Assembly: GCA_029261395.1 (NCBI GenBank)
Contig: JAJDBJ010000072.1
Coordinates: forward strand, 1 to 52,061
Direction: 5' to 3'
Length of the DNA stretch: 52,061 nt
Origin: Nitrospinaceae bacterium
GTDB lineage: Bacteria > Nitrospinota > Nitrospinia > Nitrospinales > Nitrospinaceae
In this document: positions 1 to 7,497 of the stretch, one piece after another
Layout of the letters: each line of letters begins with the position of its first letter
Position numbering within the stretch: position 1 is the first letter of the stretch
Position numbers and translations under genes: made by a program
Notes under the pieces: generated by a model
The model's database searches: none
What the model was told of the DNA's origin: nothing
What the model saw: the letters and a program-made list of their open reading frames with translations, nothing else

Positions 1-253
1 GAATTGAAGGTACATTCCCACTAAAATGACTCTTGATTTCCTTAGCGGTAAGCTTTGCTACATTGCTCGCATAAAATGTAGCGTCATTATTATTTTCAAA
101 TGCATACCTACACCTTACATCTGTGTCATACCCAGCAACAATTTTTAGTCCTGCGCGTTTTAGTCCATGACTTAAAGCGCCAACGCCGCAGAACAAATCA
201 ACCACTTCGCCAAAATTTGAGTGTTTTCCTTTTGCTTTTCTTTGTATAGCCAT
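1..253 (-). CDS. C5 cytosine DNA methyltransferase, N-terminal part (cut by window edge)
   Basis: The minus strand is open from an ATG at 253 to the left edge of the window, giving 84 residues of an incomplete gene. Residues 19-35 read DLFCGVGALSHGLKRAG, which is motif I (SAM binding) of C5-cytosine methyltransferases, followed by an AGYD segment that fits motif II. The protein should methylate cytosine in DNA, either as part of a restriction-modification system or as an orphan enzyme; the catalytic PCQ motif and target recognition domain lie outside the window. The sequence is AT-rich compared with the asd/leuB genes. It sits directly beyond the leftmost asd-tail repeat, so it is probably cargo of a mobile block. 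The family call is firm; specificity cannot be told. Confidence 0.85.
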   Translation of the reverse strand, partial: MAIQRKAKGKHSNFGEVVDLFCGVGALSHGLKRAGLKIVAGYDTDVRCRYAFENNNDATFYASNVAKLTAKEIKSHFSGNVPSI

Positions 254-271
254 ATTTTAAAAATCTTTCTC

Positions 272-418
272 ATTTGGTTCAATTCCGGCCATTAAAATGC
301 CTGATTGGGATATTACACTTGATGGGCTTGTGTTGCTAGAGGAAATTTGGAAGGCGGAATGTAGGCTATCTGCGGATCAGGACTTCGGCGATCTGGATGG
401 CGATCAGGTATGCGCCTT
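272..418 (-). repeat. asd-tail repeat, copy 1 (putative att-like junction)
   Basis: Positions 365-418 match the last ~50 bases of asd (native copy ends at 8565), including the codons for the C-terminal LIRR and a stop codon (TAG here, TAA in the native gene). Positions 272-364, beyond the stop, align without gaps to 8474-8566; I count 25 differences in 90 bases by hand. Copy 1 has therefore kept both the asd tail and the flank next to it. It separates the C5 methyltransferase block from the block with the small membrane proteins. Confidence 0.8.
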
Positions 419-623
419 ATATTCTCACAAAATAGGGGAGCGCCACTAAAACGGTGCCTGCAAGGACAAGCATGTATACGTTCGATATAAAATACGGAAT
501 GACAAATAGAGCGATGCCGACAAATAGTGGGACGAAAACCTTTTGCTTTTTCCCATACATAAAGAATCCGACGCCAACTGCCCCGAACACCATTCCCCAC
601 ATTATTAGCGATGTACCTTCCAT
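417..623 (-). CDS. Small two- or three-helix membrane protein
   Basis: A 68-residue protein made almost entirely of hydrophobic segments: about residues 6-22, 29-46 and 48-65, with a short basic GKKQK loop between the first two. This fits a small inner-membrane protein. It lies 19 bases downstream of the 140-residue membrane protein gene on the same strand, so the two are probably cotranscribed. Its stop codon falls right at the edge of asd-tail repeat copy 1. I do not recognise a family with a known function. The reading frame is supported by composition and neighbourhood rather than a motif; the longer overlapping frame (313-600) is Arg/Pro-rich and looks like a shadow. Confidence 0.6.
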   Translation of the reverse strand: MEGTSLIMWGMVFGAVGVGFFMYGKKQKVFVPLFVGIALFVIPYFISNVYMLVLAGTVLVALPYFVRI

Positions 624-642
624 AATTACCTACCCATTGTTC

Positions 643-1065
643 CTAGTTGATCCATCCCTTGCTCTCGGCCTTCTTCGAATACCAGATCAAAAATACGGTC
701 ACTACCAACTGCATCAGTACACCCATCCAAACTTCGAAGGAACTGAACCCGGCCACGCCGAATATATGCATCATTGACGCAATCACGCCAAGGAGAGACG
801 CGGTGAACACATAGAATGCAAACGACTTCCGGATCAGAAGCAAAAGACAGCCCAGCGTGCCGCCGAAAACGGCTATCGCAAAAGCTCCGGTGGCCCATGC
901 GGGTCGGCCTTCGATGATCGAGCGATAATGTTCAGGAAACGAGGCGAGCGAGTCTGCATTCATCTGTGCGAAGTAATTGATGACGCCCAAAGCATTAAAG
1001 ATAAGTGCGACAACGCTGATTACCCAGAAACTCCAGTGAACACCGCCAACGGTCTTATCGTTCAT
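643..1065 (-). CDS. Four-helix inner membrane protein of unknown function
   Basis: A 140-residue protein with four clear hydrophobic segments (about residues 11-31, 58-77, 82-101 and 110-128) and a Lys-rich C-terminus (KKAESKG). This layout suggests a small integral membrane protein with cytoplasmic ends. It follows the amino acid ligase-like gene by about 49 bases and precedes the 68-residue membrane protein on the same strand. No catalytic or transport motif is visible. Its place inside the asd-tail repeat array makes it accessory cargo; the role is unknown. Confidence 0.7.
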   Translation of the reverse strand: MNDKTVGGVHWSFWVISVVALIFNALGVINYFAQMNADSLASFPEHYRSIIEGRPAWATGAFAIAVFGGTLGCLLLLIRKSFAFYVFTASLLGVIASMMHIFGVAGFSSFEVWMGVLMQLVVTVFLIWYSKKAESKGWIN

Positions 1066-1114
1066 CGTATCTCCCTATTGCCTGTCATTAAATGGACGAC
1101 GGACCTGCCAAGTA

Positions 1115-2236
1115 TCAAAGTTCCTGCTGGACGGCGTCTGGCCACTTGGTCGTGTCCAGTCCGTTTTGAGCGAGAAACCCCCAGGTCAGCCGTTCGATGC
1201 CGAACCCTGCGCATCCGGTGGCGGCAGGGTGTCCGCCTTCTGAAATCCCAAACGGTTGACTGTAATGGTCGGCATGATAGTTGAACGATGCCGCGGCCAG
1301 CGACGTTCCCGAGGCGGGAAGCGCAATTCTCAACTCCCATTTCACGGGAATATTTTCCGAGGCCGCAAACGAAGCGCCGGAAGCCTGCAAGGGATCATCC
1401 GCCGCCTGCACCCACGCACGCAATCCCAGGCTTTGCATCCATCCGGTGGTCAGCGTTTCAATTGCTTTCAGCGAATCCCGAACGAAGACCGGACTGCCCA
1501 TGTACACGGTTTCCCGCATGATGAACTCCCACAACCGGTCCGGCGAAAACTGATCCGTCCCTTCATAGCGGTAGCACCTGCCCTGAGTGGTGATGGTGAC
1601 CGGTTCGTCGATCGCTCTCTGTTTGAAATGGGGATAGCAGTGCAGGCAGACCGCCGGTTTGCCCAGATGCTCGGGCGTCTCCGCCGGATCGCCGGGGTGC
1701 GACGGATCGCCGGGCGACGACGGGGTGAACCAGGTGTACCCCCTGCCCTGATCGTTCGCGTAATCCGAATGCTCCATCAAATCCCGGGGAATCAGGTTGG
1801 GATAAACAAACTCCTGCGGGTTCTGCTTCAGGGTCATCCGGTAACATTCCCGTTCAAAATATTTGAAAGTTTTGAGGAACAGGTTTCCCATGCCGTATTG
1901 ACCGGGACCGAAGGCGATCAGGTGGTCACCGCTCAGCAGTTCGGGAAGGATGTCGTGGCTACAGGCACAGGGGGCTGTGCGATTGTCGAAGACGGCGCGC
2001 GCCGGATGCGGATTCAAATGCTCCGCCTTCTCCTGCCCGCCCAGCAACGCGTGGGCCATCGCCTCGATAAGGGCACAACTGCTTTCCTCCGCGCAGGTGT
2101 AACGGATTTCAGGACTGGCGCCGGGAACGATCTCCAGGCTCAAAATCGGGTCGCATAGATAGGGAAGATAAAAACGAAGCCGCTCCAGAAGTTCGGGATC
2201 GGCGGGGTGACTGAGGGCTACAGATTTTTCAATCAT
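1115..2236 (-). CDS. Seryl-tRNA synthetase-like protein, probable amino acid:[carrier protein] ligase
   Basis: A 373-residue protein whose C-terminal two thirds look like a truncated class II aminoacyl-tRNA synthetase. A motif-2-like stretch reads QGRCYRYEG...RLWEFIMRE and a motif-3-like end reads GCAGFGIERLTWGF. No tRNA-binding N-terminal coiled coil is seen. The combination of cysteines near CACSHD, QGRC and GCAGF with the C-terminal FGIERLTW pattern resembles the amino acid:[carrier protein] ligases, which activate Gly or Ala and load a phosphopantetheine carrier instead of tRNA (known for the Bradyrhizobium-type enzymes). No carrier protein gene is visible next door, so the acceptor is unknown. 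The 300-residue open frame on the opposite strand is a shadow. Alternative: another tRNA synthetase paralogue. Confidence 0.6.
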   Translation of the reverse strand: MIEKSVALSHPADPELLERLRFYLPYLCDPILSLEIVPGASPEIRYTCAEESSCALIEAMAHALLGGQEKAEHLNPHPARAVFDNRTAPCACSHDILPELLSGDHLIAFGPGQYGMGNLFLKTFKYFERECYRMTLKQNPQEFVYPNLIPRDLMEHSDYANDQGRGYTWFTPSSPGDPSHPGDPAETPEHLGKPAVCLHCYPHFKQRAIDEPVTITTQGRCYRYEGTDQFSPDRLWEFIMRETVYMGSPVFVRDSLKAIETLTTGWMQSLGLRAWVQAADDPLQASGASFAASENIPVKWELRIALPASGTSLAAASFNYHADHYSQPFGISEGGHPAATGCAGFGIERLTWGFLAQNGLDTTKWPDAVQQEL

Positions 2237-2286
2237 CTAAATTCCTGACTGGTACACACAGTCTTTGGGTGGGGTGCGCCGCAGTT

Positions 2287-2646
2287 TTAGGAAATCATAT
2301 CTTTCAGGGTTAAAATGCCTGCAACTTTTCCATGATCCGTAACAACGAGATGTTTGATCTTTTTTCTAGCCATAAATTCATGGGCATCCTTCCTGGGCAA
2401 GTAGTGGTCCATTGTCAGAAGGGGTTTGGACATGATGGCACCCGCCAGGGTAGTTTTAGGATTGAGTCCTTTTGCAACCACCCTGACTATAATGTCAGTT
2501 TTAGAAATAATCCCGACATATTCCCCGTTTTCTTTAACCAATAGAGAGCTAATATCGTTTTCACTAAACAATATAGCGGCCTCCTCTAAAGTCGATCCAG
2601 CATCAATCCAGATAAGGTTTGTAACCATATAATCTGCAATTTTCAT
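2287..2646 (-). CDS. CBS-domain pair protein
   Basis: A 119-residue protein built from two CBS motifs, about residues 1-58 and 63-119. Typical features are IADYMVTN at the start, SSLLVKENGEYVGIISKTDII closing the first, and HLVVTDHGKVAGILTLKDMI closing the second. Stand-alone CBS pairs (Bateman modules) usually bind adenine nucleotides and regulate a partner, but no partner is evident. The gene lies upstream of the ligase-like gene on the same strand with a 50-base gap, so the two may share a transcript. A run of eight C residues lies between its start and asd-tail repeat copy 2. Confidence 0.85.
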   Translation of the reverse strand: MKIADYMVTNLIWIDAGSTLEEAAILFSENDISSLLVKENGEYVGIISKTDIIVRVVAKGLNPKTTLAGAIMSKPLLTMDHYLPRKDAHEFMARKKIKHLVVTDHGKVAGILTLKDMIS

Positions 2647-2788
2647 ATCAGTCCCTGTTTTTTTGTTGGCCTCTTAGAGGCGGCCACAATTCTTTGAAGA
2701 CCTGCCCCCCCCACACACCGCTTCGCCAGCGGGCTACTCTCAATTAGCCGCAGTGTAAGCTTTTTTACGACGACTGTCCACTGTGAGA

Positions 2789-2892
2789 GGGCCCGATTTT
2801 GCCGCAAGAAAGCATAGATCAAGACTTCGACGATCTGGATGGCGTTCAGGGCGGCGCCTTTGCGTAAATTGTCCGACACGATCCCAGGTTGA
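2789..2892 (-). repeat. asd-tail repeat, copy 2 (eroded)
   Basis: Positions 2817-2892 match about 75 bases of the asd 3' end; translated on the minus strand they still encode an [13 protein letters not shown]-type segment, but the terminal codons are altered. Positions 2789-2812 resemble the conserved flank of copies 1 and 4, with an internal deletion of roughly 20 bases. This is the most degraded copy. It separates the CBS/ligase block from the methyltransferase/ABC transporter block. Confidence 0.65.
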
Positions 2893-3169
2893 CTTCATTT
2901 CTGAGTGCAACAGTCTTCACGCTACAATCGCAAAATAAAAGGGCTGAAAACAACGGTTAACCCCTTTCAGACTAGGGTGAAGCGGGCTCTCCGATCTCTT
3001 CTGCAAAGGTCACAAACGTGACCTCTGGCTTTAAAAGTGCTAAAGTGTAGAGTCAGGTCAAAGAATGCAATCCTATTGAAGACCGTGGACCCTTCGTAGC
3101 GCCCCATTCATGAGAGTGAAAAGCGGGCAGGTTTAAGCCAAAAATTATCCAAATCATTCCAAGGAAATT
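2893..3169. other. Intergenic stretch with one palindrome
   Basis: No convincing gene is visible between asd-tail copy 2 and the methyltransferase. A perfect inverted repeat, AGGTCAC-AAAC-GTGACCT, lies at about 3006-3023. It has no following T-run, so it could be an operator or a hairpin rather than a terminator. The methyltransferase start at 3170 is preceded by an AAGGA element at about 3161-3165. Confidence 0.4.
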
Positions 3170-3949
3170 ATGAACAAGAGACACCGAGTGCAGTTTCCAA
3201 AAACTGAATCCATCGATAGCGGTCAAGATGAAAGCTATTTCTACCTTCATGGCACCAGTAAAAAGAGAAAGATAAAGTTCCACGACTACGACGAGATTTA
3301 CCAGGTGCCCGGTTTGTATGAACAGATATTTTATGACCGCCTGAAATGCACCTCTCCCAGTAAAGTGACGGCTATTCTCGAATCGTCTATCAAACAATCC
3401 AATGATAATTTCACTGAACTTCGAGTGTTGGATTTGGGCGCAGGCAATGGCCTCATGGGGGAGGAACTCAAAAAACATGGTATATCACGATTAGTAGGCA
3501 TCGACATTATTCCAGAAGCTTACGAGGCGCTTATTCGCGACAGGCCGGGAGTGTATGATGCCTATTATGTTGAGGATTTTTGCAATCTCAGTGAAGAAAA
3601 GAAAGACGAAATAGAATCCTGGCAATGCGACTGCATGGTCACTGTTGCGGCACTTGGTTTTGGCGATATCCCAACAAAAGCGTTCGTGACTGCATTCAAT
3701 CTTATTAAGGACGAGGGATGGGTAGCGTTCAACATAAAAGATACATTCCTTAATACTAAAGATGAAACCGGCTTTTCCAAATTGATAAGAGAATTGATTT
3801 TCTCAAAATATCTTGATATCTACCACATCGAGAGGTACCGACATCGGTTATCAGTGGATGGCCAGCCACTTCATTATTTTGCTGTTACGGGTAGAAAAAA
3901 GGCACATATTCCGCCAGAGATTTTGGAATCAAAAGGAATTTCAACCTGA
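3170..3949 (+). CDS. Class I SAM-dependent methyltransferase
   Basis: A 259-residue protein with SAM motif I LRVLDLGAGNGLMGEEL at about residues 85-101 and a motif II acidic end VGIDI roughly 20 residues later. This is the Rossmann-fold methyltransferase signature of the Methyltransf_11/25 type. The substrate is not evident; there is no DNA or rRNA methyltransferase catalytic NPPY-type motif. An ATG at 3170 preceded by AAGGA sets the start. It is the first gene of the third accessory block and reads towards the ABC transporter genes. Its AT-rich composition differs from the trp and asd genes, which fits acquisition by transfer. Confidence 0.75.
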   Translation: MNKRHRVQFPKTESIDSGQDESYFYLHGTSKKRKIKFHDYDEIYQVPGLYEQIFYDRLKCTSPSKVTAILESSIKQSNDNFTELRVLDLGAGNGLMGEELKKHGISRLVGIDIIPEAYEALIRDRPGVYDAYYVEDFCNLSEEKKDEIESWQCDCMVTVAALGFGDIPTKAFVTAFNLIKDEGWVAFNIKDTFLNTKDETGFSKLIRELIFSKYLDIYHIERYRHRLSVDGQPLHYFAVTGRKKAHIPPEILESKGIST

Positions 3950-3978
3950 TGCTTCTAACTATCGGCACCAGGGTTCTG

Positions 3979-4037
3979 TGGCCTTGGGATATCTAATTCT
4001 TGATGAACCCTCTAGTGGATTTGATATGGTTCTATGA
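3979..4037 (+). pseudogene. Possible remnant of an ABC ATPase 3' region
   Basis: In the frame ending at TGA 4035-4037 the last residues read LGYLILDEPSSGFDMVL, which resembles the Walker B/D-loop of an ABC ATPase (LILDEPTSGLD). Nothing upstream in that frame looks like the rest of such a protein. Its stop overlaps the ATG of the next ABC gene (ATGA at 4034-4037). This may be the scar of a deleted or replaced transporter gene; a chance resemblance is possible because the match is short. Confidence 0.3.
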
Positions 4038-4789
4038 TTACCCTTGACCAAGTCAGTAAATCTTATGATGGAGTTTCCAGAATCATAAATAACCTCTCCT
4101 TCGAAGTACGGGAAGGAGAAATCCTGATGCTCCTGGGGTCTTCTGGTTGCGGGAAATCAACCCTACTGAAAATGATCAATCGTTTGATCGATCCGACAGA
4201 GGGAAGGATATACCTGGATGGAAAGGATATTCAGCAACAGGACCCGATAGAGCTTCGGCGTTCCATAGGATACGTTTTCCAGGGCATCGGCCTGTTTCCG
4301 CATCTGTCTATTCGAGAGAATATTTCCATGGTGCCACGCCTTTTAGGTTGGCCCAGGGACCGGATCAACAACCGGTACCGTGAACTGCTTGAACTCGTTC
4401 AGCTGTCTCCCAAAATCCACGCCGATCGATTTCCCGATGAACTATCAGGTGGCCAGCAACAACGCGTAGCCGTTGCCCGTGCTTTGGCGGCTGATCCGGC
4501 TTATCTCCTGATGGACGAACCTTTTGGAGCACTTGATGCCATCACCAGAAATTCTCTCCAACAGGAGTTTCTGGAGTTGAAACAACGTTTGAATAAAACG
4601 ATTATTTTTGTCACTCACGATATTGTTGAAGCCGTTACTTTAGGCGACCGTATCGCCATCCTCCACGAAGGGCGACTGGAACAAACCGGGACCCCTGAAG
4701 AAATCCTGGAAAACCCTGCCACAGAATTCGTTCGGGAACTATTTTCGAAATCTGTCAAGTCCTGGAAGGGGTTCAAAAACATTTTGTAA
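4034..4789 (+). CDS. opuCA: Osmoprotectant (betaine/choline-type) ABC transporter, ATP-binding protein
   Basis: A 251-residue ABC ATPase with Walker A GSSGCGKST (35-43), Q-loop region VFQGIGLFPHL, signature LSGGQQQR, Walker B LLMDEPFGALD and the switch histidine in FVTHD. The GYVFQGIGLFPHLSIREN stretch and MINRLIDPTEG are typical of the ProV/OpuCA/OpuBA branch that drives quaternary amine uptake. The CBS tail present in some OpuCA proteins is absent. It is coupled to the next gene by a TAATG overlap at 4787-4791. I see no good ribosome-binding site before its ATG, which suggests coupling to an upstream frame. Substrate assignment rests on family resemblance and on the linked fused permease/binding protein. 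Confidence 0.85.
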   Translation: MITLDQVSKSYDGVSRIINNLSFEVREGEILMLLGSSGCGKSTLLKMINRLIDPTEGRIYLDGKDIQQQDPIELRRSIGYVFQGIGLFPHLSIRENISMVPRLLGWPRDRINNRYRELLELVQLSPKIHADRFPDELSGGQQQRVAVARALAADPAYLLMDEPFGALDAITRNSLQQEFLELKQRLNKTIIFVTHDIVEAVTLGDRIAILHEGRLEQTGTPEEILENPATEFVRELFSKSVKSWKGFKNIL

Positions 4790-6384
4790 TGAAGACGACA
4801 TCATGGACAGATTACATTATCGAACGCCTGCCAGAGATTTGGCAACGCATCGGGGAGCACATTTTTCTTACCGGAATATCGACTGTGACGGCGGTGCTTG
4901 TCGGCATTCCTCTGGCTATTTTGGCTTTCTACCGACCCGGGTTGCGCGGTCTGCTTTTGGGAGTCGTCAGTATTTTACAAACGATCCCAAGTCTGGCAAT
5001 GCTGGTCATTCTTTTGGCCCTTTTCCAGAAAATCGGAGTAATACCGGCAATCGTTGCGCTTATTCTCTATGCTCTACTCCCTATAGTTCGGAACACTCTG
5101 GCCGCGCTTCAGGGCATTGCTCCGGAGATCATCGAAGCGGCCCGGGGAATAGGCATGACAGAATGGCAAAAAATGCGACTGATCAGGATCCCTCTGGGAA
5201 TTCCAGTCATTATGGCGGGCATTCGGACTGCCTCGGTAGCGGGAGTGGGTATCGCAACCCTCGCCGCATTTATCGGAGCAGGAGGTTTGGGCGAATTTAT
5301 TAATCGCGGCCTGGCTCTTTCCAACACTCGGCTGATTTTTTTGGGTGCGATTCCTGCGGCACTACTGGCCTTGCTGGTGGATTTCGTGCTGGGTTTCGTA
5401 GAAAAGGTTTGTGATCCTAAACGAAACAGACATGGGTCCCACCGGTTTCATTTTGCCTTGAAACTCTCCATAGTTCTGATTCCTCTTTTCCTTTTGATCC
5501 CCGTTTTTATAAGTTTTTTCCCCTGGTCCTCGCAAACAGCAGGATTCTCTGAAAAGAATGAACCGAAAAGTATTAATGTCATCCGCATTGCATCAAAAAA
5601 TTTTACAGAACAGCATATCATCGCCGAAATGATGGCCCAGATGATTGAAAAACGAACGCACCTTTCCGTGGATCGCAAGTTCAACCTGGGTGGAACCATT
5701 ATTTGCCATCAGGCTTTAAAACGGGGGGAGATTGATCTGTACGCGGAATACACCGGAACAGGCTTGATGGCCATTCTAAAACTTCCTGTAATGAACAATC
5801 CCGATGAAGTCTATCAACGTGTGTCAGAAGAATATCTAAACCGATTCAATCTGGTTTGGTTGGAACCCTTCGGCTTCAATAATACCTATACCCTCACCGT
5901 CCGAAAGCAGGACGCCGTGCAAAATCACTGGAAAATTATTTCTGATTTGACTCCCGTGTCTTCAAAATTGGTAGCAGGGTTTTCTGGAGAATTTCAGGAA
6001 CGGCCGGACGGGTATCCCGGATTTCAGAAGAGGTATGGGTTTAAGTTTGGAGAAGTCCATGATCTGGACCCGGGTCTAATTTATGAGGCTTTGGCCGAGG
6101 GAGCGGTTGATGTGATCGACGGTTATTTGACCGATGGACGGATTCCAGCATACAATTTGGTTTCCCTAAAGGACGATAAGAAATTTTTCCCTCCTTACCA
6201 TGCGGCACCGGTCGTTCGGGAAGAAGTTCTGAATGCCTACCCTGATTTGAGAGAGGCATTGGCTCCTCTAGGGTCCCTCATAGATAATACAACCATGAGG
6301 GTTCTGAACTATGAAGTGAATGAAAATAAACGGGGAATTTCGGAATTGGTGACAGAATTTTTGCAGGACAAAGAAATTTTGTGA
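4789..6384 (+). CDS. Osmoprotectant ABC transporter, fused permease and substrate-binding protein
   Basis: A 531-residue fusion. Residues ~15-215 form an OpuCB-type permease with several membrane segments and an EAARGIGMTEWQKMRLIRIP coupling region. A further membrane segment lies at ~225-248. Residues ~265-531 form an OpuAC/OpuCC-type binding domain (NVIRIASKNFTEQHIIAEMM near its start, and later YAEYTGTG). The binding domain would face the periplasm or be tethered to the outer face of the membrane. This fused layout is known among betaine/choline/carnitine importers. It overlaps the ATPase gene by one base. The 3' end (TGA 6382-6384) directly abuts asd-tail repeat copy 3. Uptake of compatible solutes would suit a saline habitat, but the ligand is inferred. 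Confidence 0.88.
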   Translation: MKTTSWTDYIIERLPEIWQRIGEHIFLTGISTVTAVLVGIPLAILAFYRPGLRGLLLGVVSILQTIPSLAMLVILLALFQKIGVIPAIVALILYALLPIVRNTLAALQGIAPEIIEAARGIGMTEWQKMRLIRIPLGIPVIMAGIRTASVAGVGIATLAAFIGAGGLGEFINRGLALSNTRLIFLGAIPAALLALLVDFVLGFVEKVCDPKRNRHGSHRFHFALKLSIVLIPLFLLIPVFISFFPWSSQTAGFSEKNEPKSINVIRIASKNFTEQHIIAEMMAQMIEKRTHLSVDRKFNLGGTIICHQALKRGEIDLYAEYTGTGLMAILKLPVMNNPDEVYQRVSEEYLNRFNLVWLEPFGFNNTYTLTVRKQDAVQNHWKIISDLTPVSSKLVAGFSGEFQERPDGYPGFQKRYGFKFGEVHDLDPGLIYEALAEGAVDVIDGYLTDGRIPAYNLVSLKDDKKFFPPYHAAPVVREEVLNAYPDLREALAPLGSLIDNTTMRVLNYEVNENKRGISELVTEFLQDKEIL

Positions 6385-6605
<221 letters not shown>

Positions 6606-6621
6606 TTAACTTATTGGTAAT

Positions 6622-7467
6622 TTAAAATGGAAGGTTAAGCCCCCTGGTTAAGGATTTAAACGGATTATCCAGTTTTTCTGGCATGGGAAGACCTTTTTCC
6701 ACCAAGTCTCCAAATGCTTTTTTCTGGCTATCGGAGGTGTGATCAAAAGTATATTCCACTGTGGCCTCTTTAAATCGTGAATCATTTGTTATTTTATCAT
6801 AACAACTTTTGGGGCCACTGCTACATGGGCGGCGTTCCGAATAAAGCCTTTTGACTTTAACTTTTCCTTTTTTTTTATTTAATGCCTTGATAATCTTTTG
6901 CTCAGAGTGACCGATCGTTTTACCCGTACCTGAACTTACTACTACCATTGGTTTCATTTTTTTGCCATTCAATGTATATTCAACTACAGCTATATTTCGG
7001 TGGCCGCCCAGCTTTTTACCTGCTTTAAGCCTCTCAGCTCTGGCTAAGCCTGACAACGACCCTTTTCTACCATAGTTTGCAACTCCCCTCTCCAGGTAAA
7101 CACTGCGTTTGATTTGCGAGGCATTTTTTATTTTTTTTGCTTTAAGAAAGTCAGCCGCCTTTTTTGCATTAACGCACTCAAGTGCCACATCCTGCAGAAA
7201 GCTGGTAACTGTATCTGCGCTTAAACTTTTGGTAATCATCACTTCAGCAGCACCGATCAATAATTCATCGACGCTGGACCGGGCACATCGAGCAGCATTT
7301 TTCAGAGCTTTCCGAAAAGTTGATGCCTTGACGGTATCATCCGTGTCATTGTTTAAATACGCATATTCCGAAAGCCCCGCTTGTGCAGGCAGTGGAGGAA
7401 AACATAAGAGTACAAAAAGAATCAGCCACTTCAAATATGGGAAATACACCTTCCTCAATTTAATCAT
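6622..7467 (-). CDS. Secreted protein with a deaminase-like toxin domain
   Basis: The longest frame begins at 7473. The Shine-Dalgarno AAGGGGG abuts that ATG and sits six bases before a second ATG at 7467, which I prefer. Numbering from 7473 (283 residues), 1-32 form a Sec signal peptide ending AQA. The C-terminal half holds IAVVEYTLNG (161-170), VVVSSGTGKTIGHSEQKI (177-194) and YSERRPCSSGPKSC (211-224). The H189-S-E191 and P-C217...C224 pattern matches zinc-binding and catalytic residues of the cytidine-deaminase-like fold as used in bacterial toxin deaminases (YwqJ and XOO_2897-type families). Residues 35-150 are unassigned. It lies just downstream of another exported protein, in the fourth accessory block. 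Target (nucleotide, DNA, RNA or other) and activity are unknown; an immunity gene is not obvious. Confidence 0.65.
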   Translation of the reverse strand: MIKLRKVYFPYLKWLILFVLLCFPPLPAQAGLSEYAYLNNDTDDTVKASTFRKALKNAARCARSSVDELLIGAAEVMITKSLSADTVTSFLQDVALECVNAKKAADFLKAKKIKNASQIKRSVYLERGVANYGRKGSLSGLARAERLKAGKKLGGHRNIAVVEYTLNGKKMKPMVVVSSGTGKTIGHSEQKIIKALNKKKGKVKVKRLYSERRPCSSGPKSCYDKITNDSRFKEATVEYTFDHTSDSQKKAFGDLVEKGLPMPEKLDNPFKSLTRGLNLPF

Positions 7468-7497
7468 TTTCATCCCCCTTTAAACGATCCTCATTAT

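Noticed and set aside
1256-2158. 300-residue open frame on the plus strand
   Set aside because: It is antisense to the ligase-like gene, rich in Arg/Gly/Pro, and contains no motif. The minus-strand protein has clear synthetase motifs.
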